This document shows, in pieces, positions 1-7,560 of a stretch of DNA of 64,000 nucleotides. The stretch's first letter is position 1. Each line of letters begins with the position of its first letter. The notes below the pieces were generated by a model. The model was not told where the DNA came from, did not search any database, and saw only the letters and a list, made by a program, of their open reading frames with translations. The position numbers and the translations under genes are program-made. This DNA comes from Thermoproteota archaeon. Lineage in GTDB: Archaea; Korarchaeota; Korarchaeia; Korarchaeales; Korarchaeaceae. The stretch lies in the NCBI GenBank assembly GCA_027492205.1, contig JAOZFN010000009.1:1-64000 (forward strand), given 5' to 3'.

Positions 1-420
1 GAAGATATCAATGTGGGCGGCGAGGTGAGAAGTCCAGACGGGCTCGTGGAGCCCGTCGTCCGAGACGCCAACAAGAAGGACGTGAGGCAGATAACCAGGG
101 AAATAGAGGGGCTTGCAAGCAGGGCTCGGAGCGAGGAGGGGCTCAGCCCCAGGGACGGCTCCGGGGGCACATTCACGGGCTCGAACCGGGGCTCCGAGGG
201 AGTGGAGATAGTCACGCCGATCATCAATCCGCCTCAGTCTGCCATACTCGGCGTGGGCGCGATCACCCAGACGCCGGTCGTAACTGGAGGGGAGATCGAG
301 GTCAGGCCCCAGATGGCCCTCTGTCTGGTCTTCGACCACAGGGTCGTGGACGGCGTGCCCGCCTCCAGGTTCCTCAGGCGGGTGGTCGAACTCTTGGAGA
401 ACCCGGAGGAGCTGGTTTAA
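1..420 (+). CDS. 2-oxoacid dehydrogenase E2 acyltransferase, C-terminal end (5' truncated by window)
   Basis: The frame is open from the first base, so only about the last 139 residues of the gene are present. They match the catalytic domain of lipoyl-dependent acyltransferases (E2 of pyruvate or branched-chain 2-oxoacid dehydrogenase complexes). The stretch resembling GGTFT-SN-GS is followed by TPIINPPQSAILGVG and the active-site motif DHRVVDG, whose His and Asp are the transferase catalytic residues. The lipoyl and subunit-binding domains must lie upstream, and the substrate class cannot be told from this end. A T-run near 438-443 follows the stop and could end transcription. Confidence 0.9.
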   Translation, partial: EDINVGGEVRSPDGLVEPVVRDANKKDVRQITREIEGLASRARSEEGLSPRDGSGGTFTGSNRGSEGVEIVTPIINPPQSAILGVGAITQTPVVTGGEIEVRPQMALCLVFDHRVVDGVPASRFLRRVVELLENPEELV

Positions 421-421
421 G

Positions 422-586
422 CTCCTCCCCGAGTCCCTTTTTTGGCGTTTCTCTCACAGGATCGACGGTCTTTCGAAAGAAGAGGCGGAGAGGTTGGCCG
501 ATCTAGCGGAGAGGTACTGTCACCTCGCAAGGACCTTGAGGGACTGCGTGGACATCGAGTTCAACCTGGAGTGGGGAGGAGCGTGA
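422..586 (+). pseudogene. OsmC-like C-terminal remnant
   Basis: Between the E2 stop and the cupin start, the +2 frame encodes an acidic helix followed by ERYCHLARTLRDCVDIEF. This looks like the C-terminal helix, second conserved cysteine region and last strand of OsmC/Ohr peroxidase-family proteins (usually ...AEKYCPVxRTL...). Everything N-terminal, including the first cysteine, is missing and there is no start codon. The stop TGA (584-586) overlaps the cupin ATG (586-588) as TGATG, the junction expected of a once-complete gene translated just before the cupin. The family call rests on a short stretch and is an inference. Confidence 0.4.
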
Positions 587-942
587 TGCGGCCCAAGGTC
601 GGGCACTGGAGAGAGATCCCGGAGGAGACGGTCTCGTCGGCGAAGGGTCTCTACAGGAGGTGGCTCATAACCCCGAGGGACGGGGCCCCGAACTTCGCCA
701 TGAGGCTCTTTAGGATGGTTCCGGGAGGGGAGACTCCACCGCACTCGCACGACTGGGAGCACGAGGTCTTCATTCTCTCCGGTAGGGGGAGGGCCATCTT
801 GGATGGAGAGGATTATGAGCTGACCCCGGGCACGTTTCTGTTTATTCCTGGGGGAGTCGAACACACATTCCAAAACAACGGCGGGGGGGACCTGGTGTTC
901 CTCTGTCTGATCCCGGCGAGCGCGGTCCCGCCAGGCAAGTGA
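586..942 (+). CDS. Single-domain cupin protein
   Basis: This 118-residue protein carries both cupin motifs. The first is GGETPPHSHDWEHEVFILSG, with a His-x-His and a Glu as metal ligands. The second is GTFLFIPGGVEHTFQN with the fourth ligand His. Small cupins of this type bind a metal and act as dioxygenases, isomerases or sensors, and the substrate cannot be predicted. The start is taken at ATG 586, preceded by GGGGAGGA at 573-580. The open frame extends 48 codons further upstream, but that stretch overlaps the OsmC-like remnant in another frame and looks non-coding. Confidence 0.85.
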   Translation: MRPKVGHWREIPEETVSSAKGLYRRWLITPRDGAPNFAMRLFRMVPGGETPPHSHDWEHEVFILSGRGRAILDGEDYELTPGTFLFIPGGVEHTFQNNGGGDLVFLCLIPASAVPPGK

Positions 943-954
943 ACAGAACACCCC

Positions 955-2133
955 TCATGGTCGGGAGTAGATCAGGATCGAGGCGTCCACGCCGCCGTAC
1001 CTCACGGCCCTCCTCTCCTCGAGCCTGAGCGCGCTCATGGCCCTCTCGAACTTAGGCAAAGCGGGGCCGCCGAGTATGGCGGAGGCCTTCAGCTCGAGCT
1101 TTTCCGCCAGCGCCCTGGCCAGCCCACCGAAAGCCGCCTCGATGTCCCTCCTCCGACCGGTCCTGAGTTCGTAGGGCGGGTTGGTTGACAGGGCGCCAAT
1201 CCTATCCACCCGCTCAGGCAGGAACTCCGCGCTAAACACGGAGAACGTTATGGAGTCCTGCACCCCGGCCGAGACCGCGTTTCTCGCGGCGCCCGCGACG
1301 TGCTTCGGGCTCACGTCGGATGCGAGGATTGCCGGTCGAAAGTACGGCCTCGCCCCAGCGTCCACCCGGTCTAGTATCTCTTCGACCGGGAGGTCGCGGA
1401 ACGGCTTTAGGAGTCTGAAGGGCCAGCCCTCTGCCCTCCTCCACGTGCCCGGAGGGATTCTCTTGGCCGCCAGAGCCGCCTCTATCGGGATGGTCCCACC
1501 TCCGCACATCGGGTCGACAAGGGGCGACGACGGGTCCCTCTCTACCTCGGCGAGCCAGCCGGTCAACCTGACCAGGGAGTACGCGACCACCGGGCTGAGG
1601 GAGGCGGGGTGCTGGTACACCCTGTACCTGCGCTTGTGGAGACTCTCCCCGACGAGGTCTATACCGAGCAAGAGCACGCTGCCGGAGACGTAGGCCCTGA
1701 CGGTGACGTCCGGGCTCTTCAGGTTGGCCCTTATTCTCTCCCCGCTACGCCGGAGGAAGTGCTCCACCACGGCGGCCCCAACCTCCGCGGCTATCTCCGG
1801 GCTCCTGTATGCGTGTTTCCCCGCCCGCTCCGCCCTGACCGCGAACGTCACGTTGGGGTCGAAGTAGTCTGACCACTCCACCCAGCCGGCCATCTCGCCG
1901 ACCGACGCAAGGTCGCTCGGGTCGACCTCCCCCTCCCCAACCAGGAGGAGTATTCTGTTGGCCGACCGTATACCGTACACCAGTTCAACCGCCTTCTCGG
2001 GTTCTGCAAGGAACCGCACCTTTCCGGGAACGACCGGCCGCGCCGCCTCGCCTATCAGCTCCTCGATCTCCCCCCTCACCACATCCTCGAGACCCGGAAG
2101 GGTGACGGCAAGATACTCGTGCTGGCGTCCCAC
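955..2133 (-). CDS. trm14: THUMP-domain tRNA (guanine-N2-)-methyltransferase, Trm14/TrmN-like
   Basis: The 392-residue protein has an N-terminal THUMP-type RNA-binding region (about 1-165) and a Rossmann-fold SAM-dependent methyltransferase (about 170-392). DPMCGGGTIPIEAAL is the SAM-binding motif I, and STNPPYELR is the NPPY catalytic motif of N2-guanine methyltransferases. This architecture is that of archaeal Trm14/TrmN, which makes m2G6 in the tRNA acceptor stem. A related archaeal enzyme, Trm-G10, acts at position 10, so the exact nucleotide is inferred. The gene is convergent with the cupin gene, with 12 bp between stops. Confidence 0.85.
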   Translation of the reverse strand: MGRQHEYLAVTLPGLEDVVRGEIEELIGEAARPVVPGKVRFLAEPEKAVELVYGIRSANRILLLVGEGEVDPSDLASVGEMAGWVEWSDYFDPNVTFAVRAERAGKHAYRSPEIAAEVGAAVVEHFLRRSGERIRANLKSPDVTVRAYVSGSVLLLGIDLVGESLHKRRYRVYQHPASLSPVVAYSLVRLTGWLAEVERDPSSPLVDPMCGGGTIPIEAALAAKRIPPGTWRRAEGWPFRLLKPFRDLPVEEILDRVDAGARPYFRPAILASDVSPKHVAGAARNAVSAGVQDSITFSVFSAEFLPERVDRIGALSTNPPYELRTGRRRDIEAAFGGLARALAEKLELKASAILGGPALPKFERAMSALRLEERRAVRYGGVDASILIYSRP

Positions 2134-2157
2134 GCGACGACCCCCGCCGTTCGGCCG

Positions 2158-3918
2158 CTACATCCTGGCGGCCTCCTCGAGGTCCTTCATGAGGACGGCC
2201 CTCTCGTAGGCCTTGACGACATCGGTTCTCGTCAGTATGCCCACGAGCCTCCCGTCCTCGACGACGGGAAGCCTCCCCACGTCGCACCTCAGCATCTTCA
2301 GGAGCGCGTCGTGCACGGACATACCCGGGGTGACGGTGACCGGCTGCCTGTTCATCACGTCCCTCACCCTGACGCGATCCCACTGGCTCGGGTGAATCCT
2401 CCTCAAGTCGGCGAAGGCCACCATGCCCACGAGCTTACCCTCCGGGTCCACGACCGGAAACCCCATGTGGTGGGTCCTGAGCATGATCTCGTGGAGTTCC
2501 CCCAGCGTTATGTCCGGCTGGACGGTCACGACCTCCCTGACCATGGCGTCGGAGACCCTCAGCCTGTCCAGCACCTCGAGGCCGACTACGGGAACTCGCT
2601 TTCCCCTCTCCTCGATGCGTCTGGTGTAGATCGTGCTCTCCATCAGAATGAGGGAGAGGAAGTAAGCGGTCGAGCACGAGGCGAGGAGAGATGGGATCAG
2701 CTTGTAGTTTCTCCCCAGCTCGGTTATGATCACCACGGCCGTGAGCGGGGCCCTGGCGGCAGCGGCAAAGGTGGCGGCCATCCCGGCGAGTGCGAACATC
2801 TCGGGCGTGCGGAAAACCCCTGGAGAGATCGCGTGGAGTACCTTACCAACCAACGCCCCGGAGGTAGCTCCGATGAAGAGCGTCGGGGTGAATATCCCGC
2901 CCGACCCGCCTGATCCCACGGAAAAAGAGGTTGCGAGTATCTTGACGGCCGTCAGCGTGAGCAGGAGGTGGAGGGTCCCCTCTCCGGAGAGGATTCTATT
3001 CAACCCGTCGAAACCCGGCCCCATGACACCCCATCCCAGACTCCAGAAGGCGAGCAGGCCACTTAGCAGACCACCTAGGGCAGGTTTCAGCCACGCGGGG
3101 GCGGCCCACGCCTCAAACCGATCCTCGACCTCATAGAGTGTGTCGACCCAGACCCTGGCCACGGCGGCCGAGAGGGCCCCGAGCGCCAGCAGGGCGGCTA
3201 CCTCCACGGGGTTCGGAAACGGGATGTGCGCCGGTATCAGGATCACCGGCATGGACTTTCTCAGCGTCCAGGAGACGGATACCGCGGATATCGATGCTAC
3301 AAACGCTGGAATGAGTTCAACGGAGTATACTGCCCCCAGGAGTATCTCCAGGCCGAAGAGAACCCCTCCCAGAGGGGCGTCGAAGGCGGCCGCTATCCCG
3401 GCGGAGAGCCCGGCAATAAGGAGGAGCTTCCTCGGCCTGGCCGGCACCTTGAGGACCTCGGCCGCAAAGGAACCCAGACCCGCCCCGACCTGGCCTATCG
3501 GGCCCTCCCTGCCCGCGCTTCCGCCGAGACCGATCAGGGCCCCGGACGCGAGTATCCTCGCCACCGGAACCCTGGGGGGTATCCTGCCCTCCTTGAACAG
3601 GAAGGCCTCGAGGACGTTTGGAATCCCGTGACCCCTGACGTCGGGCGCGATCTTCCACGCGATCACACCGGAGACCAGCCCGCCCGCCGCGGGGGCGAGG
3701 ATCAACCCCAGGTCGATGAACCCCAGGGTCAGCTCCCCCTCAATCACTTCCAGGAATTCTCTGAAGATCTCTATGGACTTGTCCAGAGCCACGGCGGAGA
3801 GGCCCGCTATCGCTCCGATCGCAACGGCGGAGAGTTCCAGCTTCCCGTAGCGCCTGGTGAGTCCAGCGATTCGCCGCCAGAACACCTGCCTCCTTATCTC
3901 CCTGTGAGGCTCTAACAT
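2158..3918 (-). CDS. ClC-family chloride channel/transporter with C-terminal CBS pair
   Basis: This 586-residue protein has about ten hydrophobic helices (residues about 20-430) with ClC filter signatures: GHGIPNV, GREGPIGQVG and GGSGGIFTPTL. The Glu in GREGP, the gating/proton glutamate, is present. Two CBS domains follow (about 455-580: VRDVM...DITLGELHEIM and VMNRQPVTV...GILTRTDVV) and probably sense adenine nucleotides. It could be a channel or a Cl-/H+ antiporter. An 83 bp divergent promoter region with a TATA-like CTTAATTATT (3971-3980) separates it from the next gene. Confidence 0.93.
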   Translation of the reverse strand: MLEPHREIRRQVFWRRIAGLTRRYGKLELSAVAIGAIAGLSAVALDKSIEIFREFLEVIEGELTLGFIDLGLILAPAAGGLVSGVIAWKIAPDVRGHGIPNVLEAFLFKEGRIPPRVPVARILASGALIGLGGSAGREGPIGQVGAGLGSFAAEVLKVPARPRKLLLIAGLSAGIAAAFDAPLGGVLFGLEILLGAVYSVELIPAFVASISAVSVSWTLRKSMPVILIPAHIPFPNPVEVAALLALGALSAAVARVWVDTLYEVEDRFEAWAAPAWLKPALGGLLSGLLAFWSLGWGVMGPGFDGLNRILSGEGTLHLLLTLTAVKILATSFSVGSGGSGGIFTPTLFIGATSGALVGKVLHAISPGVFRTPEMFALAGMAATFAAAARAPLTAVVIITELGRNYKLIPSLLASCSTAYFLSLILMESTIYTRRIEERGKRVPVVGLEVLDRLRVSDAMVREVVTVQPDITLGELHEIMLRTHHMGFPVVDPEGKLVGMVAFADLRRIHPSQWDRVRVRDVMNRQPVTVTPGMSVHDALLKMLRCDVGRLPVVEDGRLVGILTRTDVVKAYERAVLMKDLEEAARM

Positions 3919-4001
3919 CCACCGCGTCCCTCTCGCCTCGACAGACCTGTCGGCTTTCGCCTGTCAGGCCCTTAATTATTGCTCCCCCACTCAACGACCT
4001 G

Positions 4002-5153
4002 ATGGGCGTCAGAGTCCCGATCTCAAGGCCGCTGCTCGGAGCGGAAGAAGTGGAGGAGGTGGGGCTTGTCCTCAAGAGCGGAATGCTAGCGCAAGGGAAG
4101 AGGGTGAAAGAGCTGGAGGATGGGTTTGCCGAGTACGTGGGCGCTGAGCACGGCATCGCAGTGTCCAACGGGACGCTCGCCCTCCTGGTGGCCCTTCAGG
4201 CCATGGGGATTGGGCCGGGGGACGAGGTCATCACGACCCCCCTCTCGTTCTTCGCGACGGCCTCGACCATCCTCATGACGGGCGCCGTCCCCGTATTCGT
4301 TGACGTTGACCCGGAGACCTACAACCTCGATCCCGGGCGGGTGGAGGAGGTCCTGTCGGATCGCACCCGGGCGATAGTTCCGGTCCACCTCTTCGGCCAC
4401 CCCGTCGACATGGACCCCCTGCTGAAGATAGCTCGGGAGAGGGATCTGCTGATTCTCGAGGACGCCGCGCAGGCTCACGGAGCTGAGTACAGGGGAAGGA
4501 AGGTCGGATCCATCGGCCACGCGGCCGCGTTCAGCTTCTACCCGACGAAGAACATGACGACCGCCGAGGGTGGGATGATAACGACGAGCGACGACCGGCT
4601 GGCAGAGAGGTGTAGGCTCCTCAGAGACCACGGACAGGAGTCAAAGTACGTCCACATCATGCTCGGAATGAACTGCAGGATGACGGATCTCCAGGCGGCC
4701 ATAGGGATAGTGCAGCTGAAAAAGCTGGATAGCATGAATGAGAGAAGGCGGGAGATAGCCAGAACGTACGTAGACGAACTCGGTGGACTCGAAGGGATCG
4801 AAATGCCGGTTGAACGCCCCTGGGCAAGGCACTCCTGGCACCTCTTTGCGGTCAGGGTCACCGGCCCGTCGAGGGACAGGCTGGTGGGAGCGCTCCGCGA
4901 TCGGGGAGTGGATGCCAGGCCGAGTTATCCCATGCCGATATACGACCAGCCTGTGATGAAGAAGCTGGGGATCAGGGAGTTCGACCCACTGTGGTTCGCA
5001 AGGTCGGGGAAGGGGTTCAAGAGGGCGGAGTGCCCGAACGCGGAGAGGCTCGTCGATCAGCTCCTTCTCCTCCCCATCCATCCCGGAATGAGCGACGAGG
5101 ACGTCCAATTCGTCACGAGAGCGGTTAAGGAGGCCCTGAGGGAGGTCAGCTGA
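4002..5153 (+). CDS. DegT/DnrJ/EryC1/StrS-family PLP aminotransferase
   Basis: The 383-residue protein matches sugar aminotransferases of the DegT/StrS family. It has the N-terminal SNGTLALLVAL helix, the VPVHLFGHPVDMD core, the PLP-ring Asp in LILEDAAQAHGA, and the Schiff-base lysine in FYPTKNMTTAEGG. These enzymes transfer an amino group to keto-sugar nucleotides for glycans or lipopolysaccharide-like polymers. No other nucleotide-sugar gene is nearby, so the substrate is unknown. A TATA-like box about 27 nt upstream suggests a leaderless transcript. The stop overlaps the convergent ECF gene by 8 bp. Confidence 0.9.
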   Translation: MGVRVPISRPLLGAEEVEEVGLVLKSGMLAQGKRVKELEDGFAEYVGAEHGIAVSNGTLALLVALQAMGIGPGDEVITTPLSFFATASTILMTGAVPVFVDVDPETYNLDPGRVEEVLSDRTRAIVPVHLFGHPVDMDPLLKIARERDLLILEDAAQAHGAEYRGRKVGSIGHAAAFSFYPTKNMTTAEGGMITTSDDRLAERCRLLRDHGQESKYVHIMLGMNCRMTDLQAAIGIVQLKKLDSMNERRREIARTYVDELGGLEGIEMPVERPWARHSWHLFAVRVTGPSRDRLVGALRDRGVDARPSYPMPIYDQPVMKKLGIREFDPLWFARSGKGFKRAECPNAERLVDQLLLLPIHPGMSDEDVQFVTRAVKEALREVS

Positions 5154-5646
5154 CCCACCTGCTCAGGGCCGCCCTGAGAACTTTGGATAAGGGGGCGCCG
5201 ACCAGAACTCCAGCCGCCGCCTGAAAGAGGTTCCCGGGCAGCTCCGCGACCGCCGCCCCCGGTCCCAGCAGAATGGCCTCCACGGTGAAGTAGCCCAGCA
5301 CCATCTCGGCCACCGCGACGGTCGCGCCTGCGATCTCCGCCAACCTCCCCCGGCCCGAGACCAAGCCGGCTAGGGCGCCCTCAACTCCCTTGATGGCCAG
5401 AGTGTAGGGGGCGTAGTGAGCGTATCCAGACAGCAGGTCGGCGAGGGCCGAGCCGACTCCTCCGCAGAACGCCCCCACCGTGGGACCGAGAGCCAGTCCC
5501 AGGGCGATCACCACGGTGTCGCCCAAGTTTATGTATCCCTGAGTCGCCGGAACCGGGATCTGCACTACCAGAGTGGTTGCTGCCACGAGGGCGGCGCCCA
5601 TGCCTGCGAAGGCGGCCCAGACGGACCCGTTCCTCGGCCCGGCCAT
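5146..5646 (-). CDS. ECF transporter S component (HmpT/PdxU-like)
   Basis: This hydrophobic protein of 166 residues has about five or six membrane helices and the core GYINLGDTVVIALGLALGP followed by GGVGSALADLLSGY and TLAIKGVEGA. These are hallmarks of ECF-type vitamin-uptake S components related to HmpT/PdxU and ThiW-like proteins. The S component binds the vitamin and needs a separate EcfAAT module, which is not in this window. The ligand (hydroxymethylpyrimidine, pyridoxine or another) is not determined. ATG 5646 is chosen because it fits a TATA-like box centred near 5682; an ATG ten codons upstream is possible. It is divergent from the PLP-fold regulator-like gene. Confidence 0.75.
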   Translation of the reverse strand: MAGPRNGSVWAAFAGMGAALVAATTLVVQIPVPATQGYINLGDTVVIALGLALGPTVGAFCGGVGSALADLLSGYAHYAPYTLAIKGVEGALAGLVSGRGRLAEIAGATVAVAEMVLGYFTVEAILLGPGAAVAELPGNLFQAAAGVLVGAPLSKVLRAALSRWVS

Positions 5647-5659
5647 CGCGGGCACCGAA

Positions 5660-5690
5660 GATGTATAAGTCAGCATTCTTATATTTGAGT
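5660..5690. promoter_or_regulatory. Divergent promoter region between ECF S component and PLP-fold/HTH gene
   Basis: The 54 bp between the divergent starts holds two TATA-like boxes: GTATAAGT (5663-5670) for the plus-strand gene and CTTATATT (5678-5685), which reads AATATAAG on the minus strand, about 36 nt before the ECF start. The two promoters overlap, so one bound regulator could control both genes. No clear operator palindrome was found by eye. Confidence 0.55.
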
Positions 5691-5700
5691 CAGAAAGCTT

Positions 5701-7086
5701 ATGTATCGGACTATGACGAAGTGGCTGGCCCGCTGCCCCAAGTGTGGGCTGAGCCGCGAGCTGATTCAGGTAACGCCTACCTGCCCCAAATGCGGTACCC
5801 CCCTCCTTCTCCTGCCAGACCTCCAGGAACTGCGGGACAGGGTGACCCCCGACGTCTTGGCCAACAGGGTTGCGGGAGTCTGGAGATACAGGGAACTCCT
5901 GCCGGTCTCTCGGGATCCCGTCACGCTCGGAGAGGGTGGAACCAGGCTCCACGCGTGCAGGAGACTCGGGAGGGAGGCGGATCTGCGCGGCCTCCTGGTG
6001 AAGGACGAGACGAAGAACCCCACAGGCTGCTTCATAGACAGGGGATCCACGGTGCTGGTATCTCGAATAGTTGAAGAGGGATACCAGGGCGTCTACGGAA
6101 CTGTCAAAGGAAACCTTGGGGCCTCTCTCGCTGCCTACTCGGCCAGGGCGGGGGTGGGGTGCGCGGTGAGGGTGGACGGGCCGACCGACCCGGCGAAGCT
6201 CTATCAGATGATTGCCTACGGGGCTGCAGTCTCCCCACCAGACGGCCGAATGGAGGCTCCAGAGCGATACTACAACGTCTTGAACTCTGACCCCCTCCTC
6301 GTGGAGGGCGAGAAGACGATATCGCTGGAGGTGCTGGAGTCCCTGGGGTGGGAGGAGCCTGACGCGATCGTCGTGCCCGTGGGTAGCGGCTCCCTCATGA
6401 CCGCGGTCTGGAAGGGAATCACGGAGGCCAGGGAGCTGGGACTCGTGCGGTCGATGGGCGTCCGACTCTACGGGGTGAGGCCGGGCGAGGAGAGCGCCGT
6501 CGCCCTGGACCTCCACTTTCCTGAGCCAGACCGCTTGGACCAGGCTAGTGAGGCTGTCAGGGAGAGCGGCGGGGACTTGATCACGGTCGGAGACGAGGAG
6601 ATGCTGGAGGCCTCGAGGAAGCTCGCCCGCGCCGAGGGGATATTCGCCGAACCCGCCGCGGCCTCCACGCTGGCGGCCGCGGAGATGCTGAGGGTAGAGG
6701 GAGAGATCTCTCCCTCAGACACGGTCGTCCTCATAGTGACCGGGTCCGGGCTGAAGGACCCCACCGCCGCCGTCAGGGAGCTTGAGAGGCTCCATTTAAC
6801 CGACGCCTACGTGAAGGGGGAGCGCGTTGGCAGGCCGCTCGGGAGGACGAAGACGGCGATCCTGAGGATACTGACCTCTGGTAAGATGCACGGGTACGAG
6901 GTCTGGAGGAGGCTGAGGGGATCCGGCGTGGAGATCTCGCTTCCGGCAGTTTACCAGCACCTCAAGTCGCTAGAGGAGATGGGCGCGATTGCCAGGGTCC
7001 AGACGGTGTCAAAGAATGGGAGGTCTCGCGTGGTCTACTCCATAACCCCGAGAGGCAGGCTCCTCCTGTCGACCGTGGAGGGATGA
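5701..7086 (+). CDS. Threonine-synthase-fold protein lacking the PLP lysine, fused to PadR-like winged helix
   Basis: Residues about 10-35 form a zinc ribbon (CPKC...CPKC). Residues about 50-370 are a threonine-synthase fold (fold-type II PLP enzyme) with GNLGASLAAYSARAG, the phosphate loop VPVGSGSLMTAVWKG and VTGSGLKDP. The catalytic motif reads NPTGCFIDRG where active enzymes have SFKDRG, so the Schiff-base lysine is Ile112 (codon ATA at 6034-6036) and normal PLP chemistry is not expected. Residues about 378-461 are a PadR-like winged helix (MHGYEVWRRLRGSGVEIS then LPAVYQHLKSLEEMGAIARV). I infer a ligand-sensing transcription regulator derived from an enzyme. ATG 5713 is an alternative start. 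Confidence 0.85.
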   Translation: MYRTMTKWLARCPKCGLSRELIQVTPTCPKCGTPLLLLPDLQELRDRVTPDVLANRVAGVWRYRELLPVSRDPVTLGEGGTRLHACRRLGREADLRGLLVKDETKNPTGCFIDRGSTVLVSRIVEEGYQGVYGTVKGNLGASLAAYSARAGVGCAVRVDGPTDPAKLYQMIAYGAAVSPPDGRMEAPERYYNVLNSDPLLVEGEKTISLEVLESLGWEEPDAIVVPVGSGSLMTAVWKGITEARELGLVRSMGVRLYGVRPGEESAVALDLHFPEPDRLDQASEAVRESGGDLITVGDEEMLEASRKLARAEGIFAEPAAASTLAAAEMLRVEGEISPSDTVVLIVTGSGLKDPTAAVRELERLHLTDAYVKGERVGRPLGRTKTAILRILTSGKMHGYEVWRRLRGSGVEISLPAVYQHLKSLEEMGAIARVQTVSKNGRSRVVYSITPRGRLLLSTVEG

Positions 7087-7124
7087 GGTCGCGTTAATTA
7101 ACGCCCACCCATCGAGAGCGCCCG

Positions 7125-7547
7125 GTGGGTGATTCCGTGAGCTCGGAGGAAAAGAGGCTGAGGATCCTCACGGCCCTGAGGGGGGTCTATGACCCTGAGA
7201 TACCCATCAACGTCGTAGATCTCGGTCTGATCAGGGAGGTCACCGTCGAAGAGAAGGAGGGACCCACTACTGTGAGGGTCAGGTACACTCTCACGGCCCC
7301 CGGGTGTCCGCTGGCCCAGATGCTCTCTTCCCTCATCAAGAAGACCGTAGAGGCCGCAGTCGGCAGCGACGTCAACGTTGAGCTGATCTACGAGGACTTC
7401 CCGCCCTGGACCCCGGCCGACATGACCGAGGAGGGCAGAGAGGAGTTCAAGAGGAGGTACGGCTACGACATAATGGACTCCTTCCTCAAGCAGTGGGGTA
7501 GCATCGAGAACTACGTCGAGGCGGTCAGGAAGGCCCTTGGGAAGTGA
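7125..7547 (+). CDS. MIP18/DUF59-family iron-sulfur assembly protein
   Basis: This 140-residue protein has a DUF59 domain at about 10-90: YDPEIPINVVDLGLIREV followed by LTAPGCPLAQML, with the conserved Cys. The family (SufT, PaaD, MIP18/CIA2) helps mature Fe-S proteins, and stand-alone archaeal copies are common. A C-terminal extension of about 45 residues, rich in acidic and aromatic residues, is not part of the core domain. GTG 7125 lies close to the start site expected from the TATA-like GTTAATTAAC (7093-7102). GTG 7137 is an alternative. Confidence 0.85.
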   Translation: MGDSVSSEEKRLRILTALRGVYDPEIPINVVDLGLIREVTVEEKEGPTTVRVRYTLTAPGCPLAQMLSSLIKKTVEAAVGSDVNVELIYEDFPPWTPADMTEEGREEFKRRYGYDIMDSFLKQWGSIENYVEAVRKALGK

Positions 7548-7560
7548 AGGTGGCGGGGAC

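Noticed and set aside
5647-6516. Upstream extension of the ECF S-component frame to a 456-residue protein
   Set aside because: It is antisense to the well-supported PLP-fold gene, has low-complexity His/Arg/Gly sequence, and the real protein starts at ATG 5646 after a TATA-like box.
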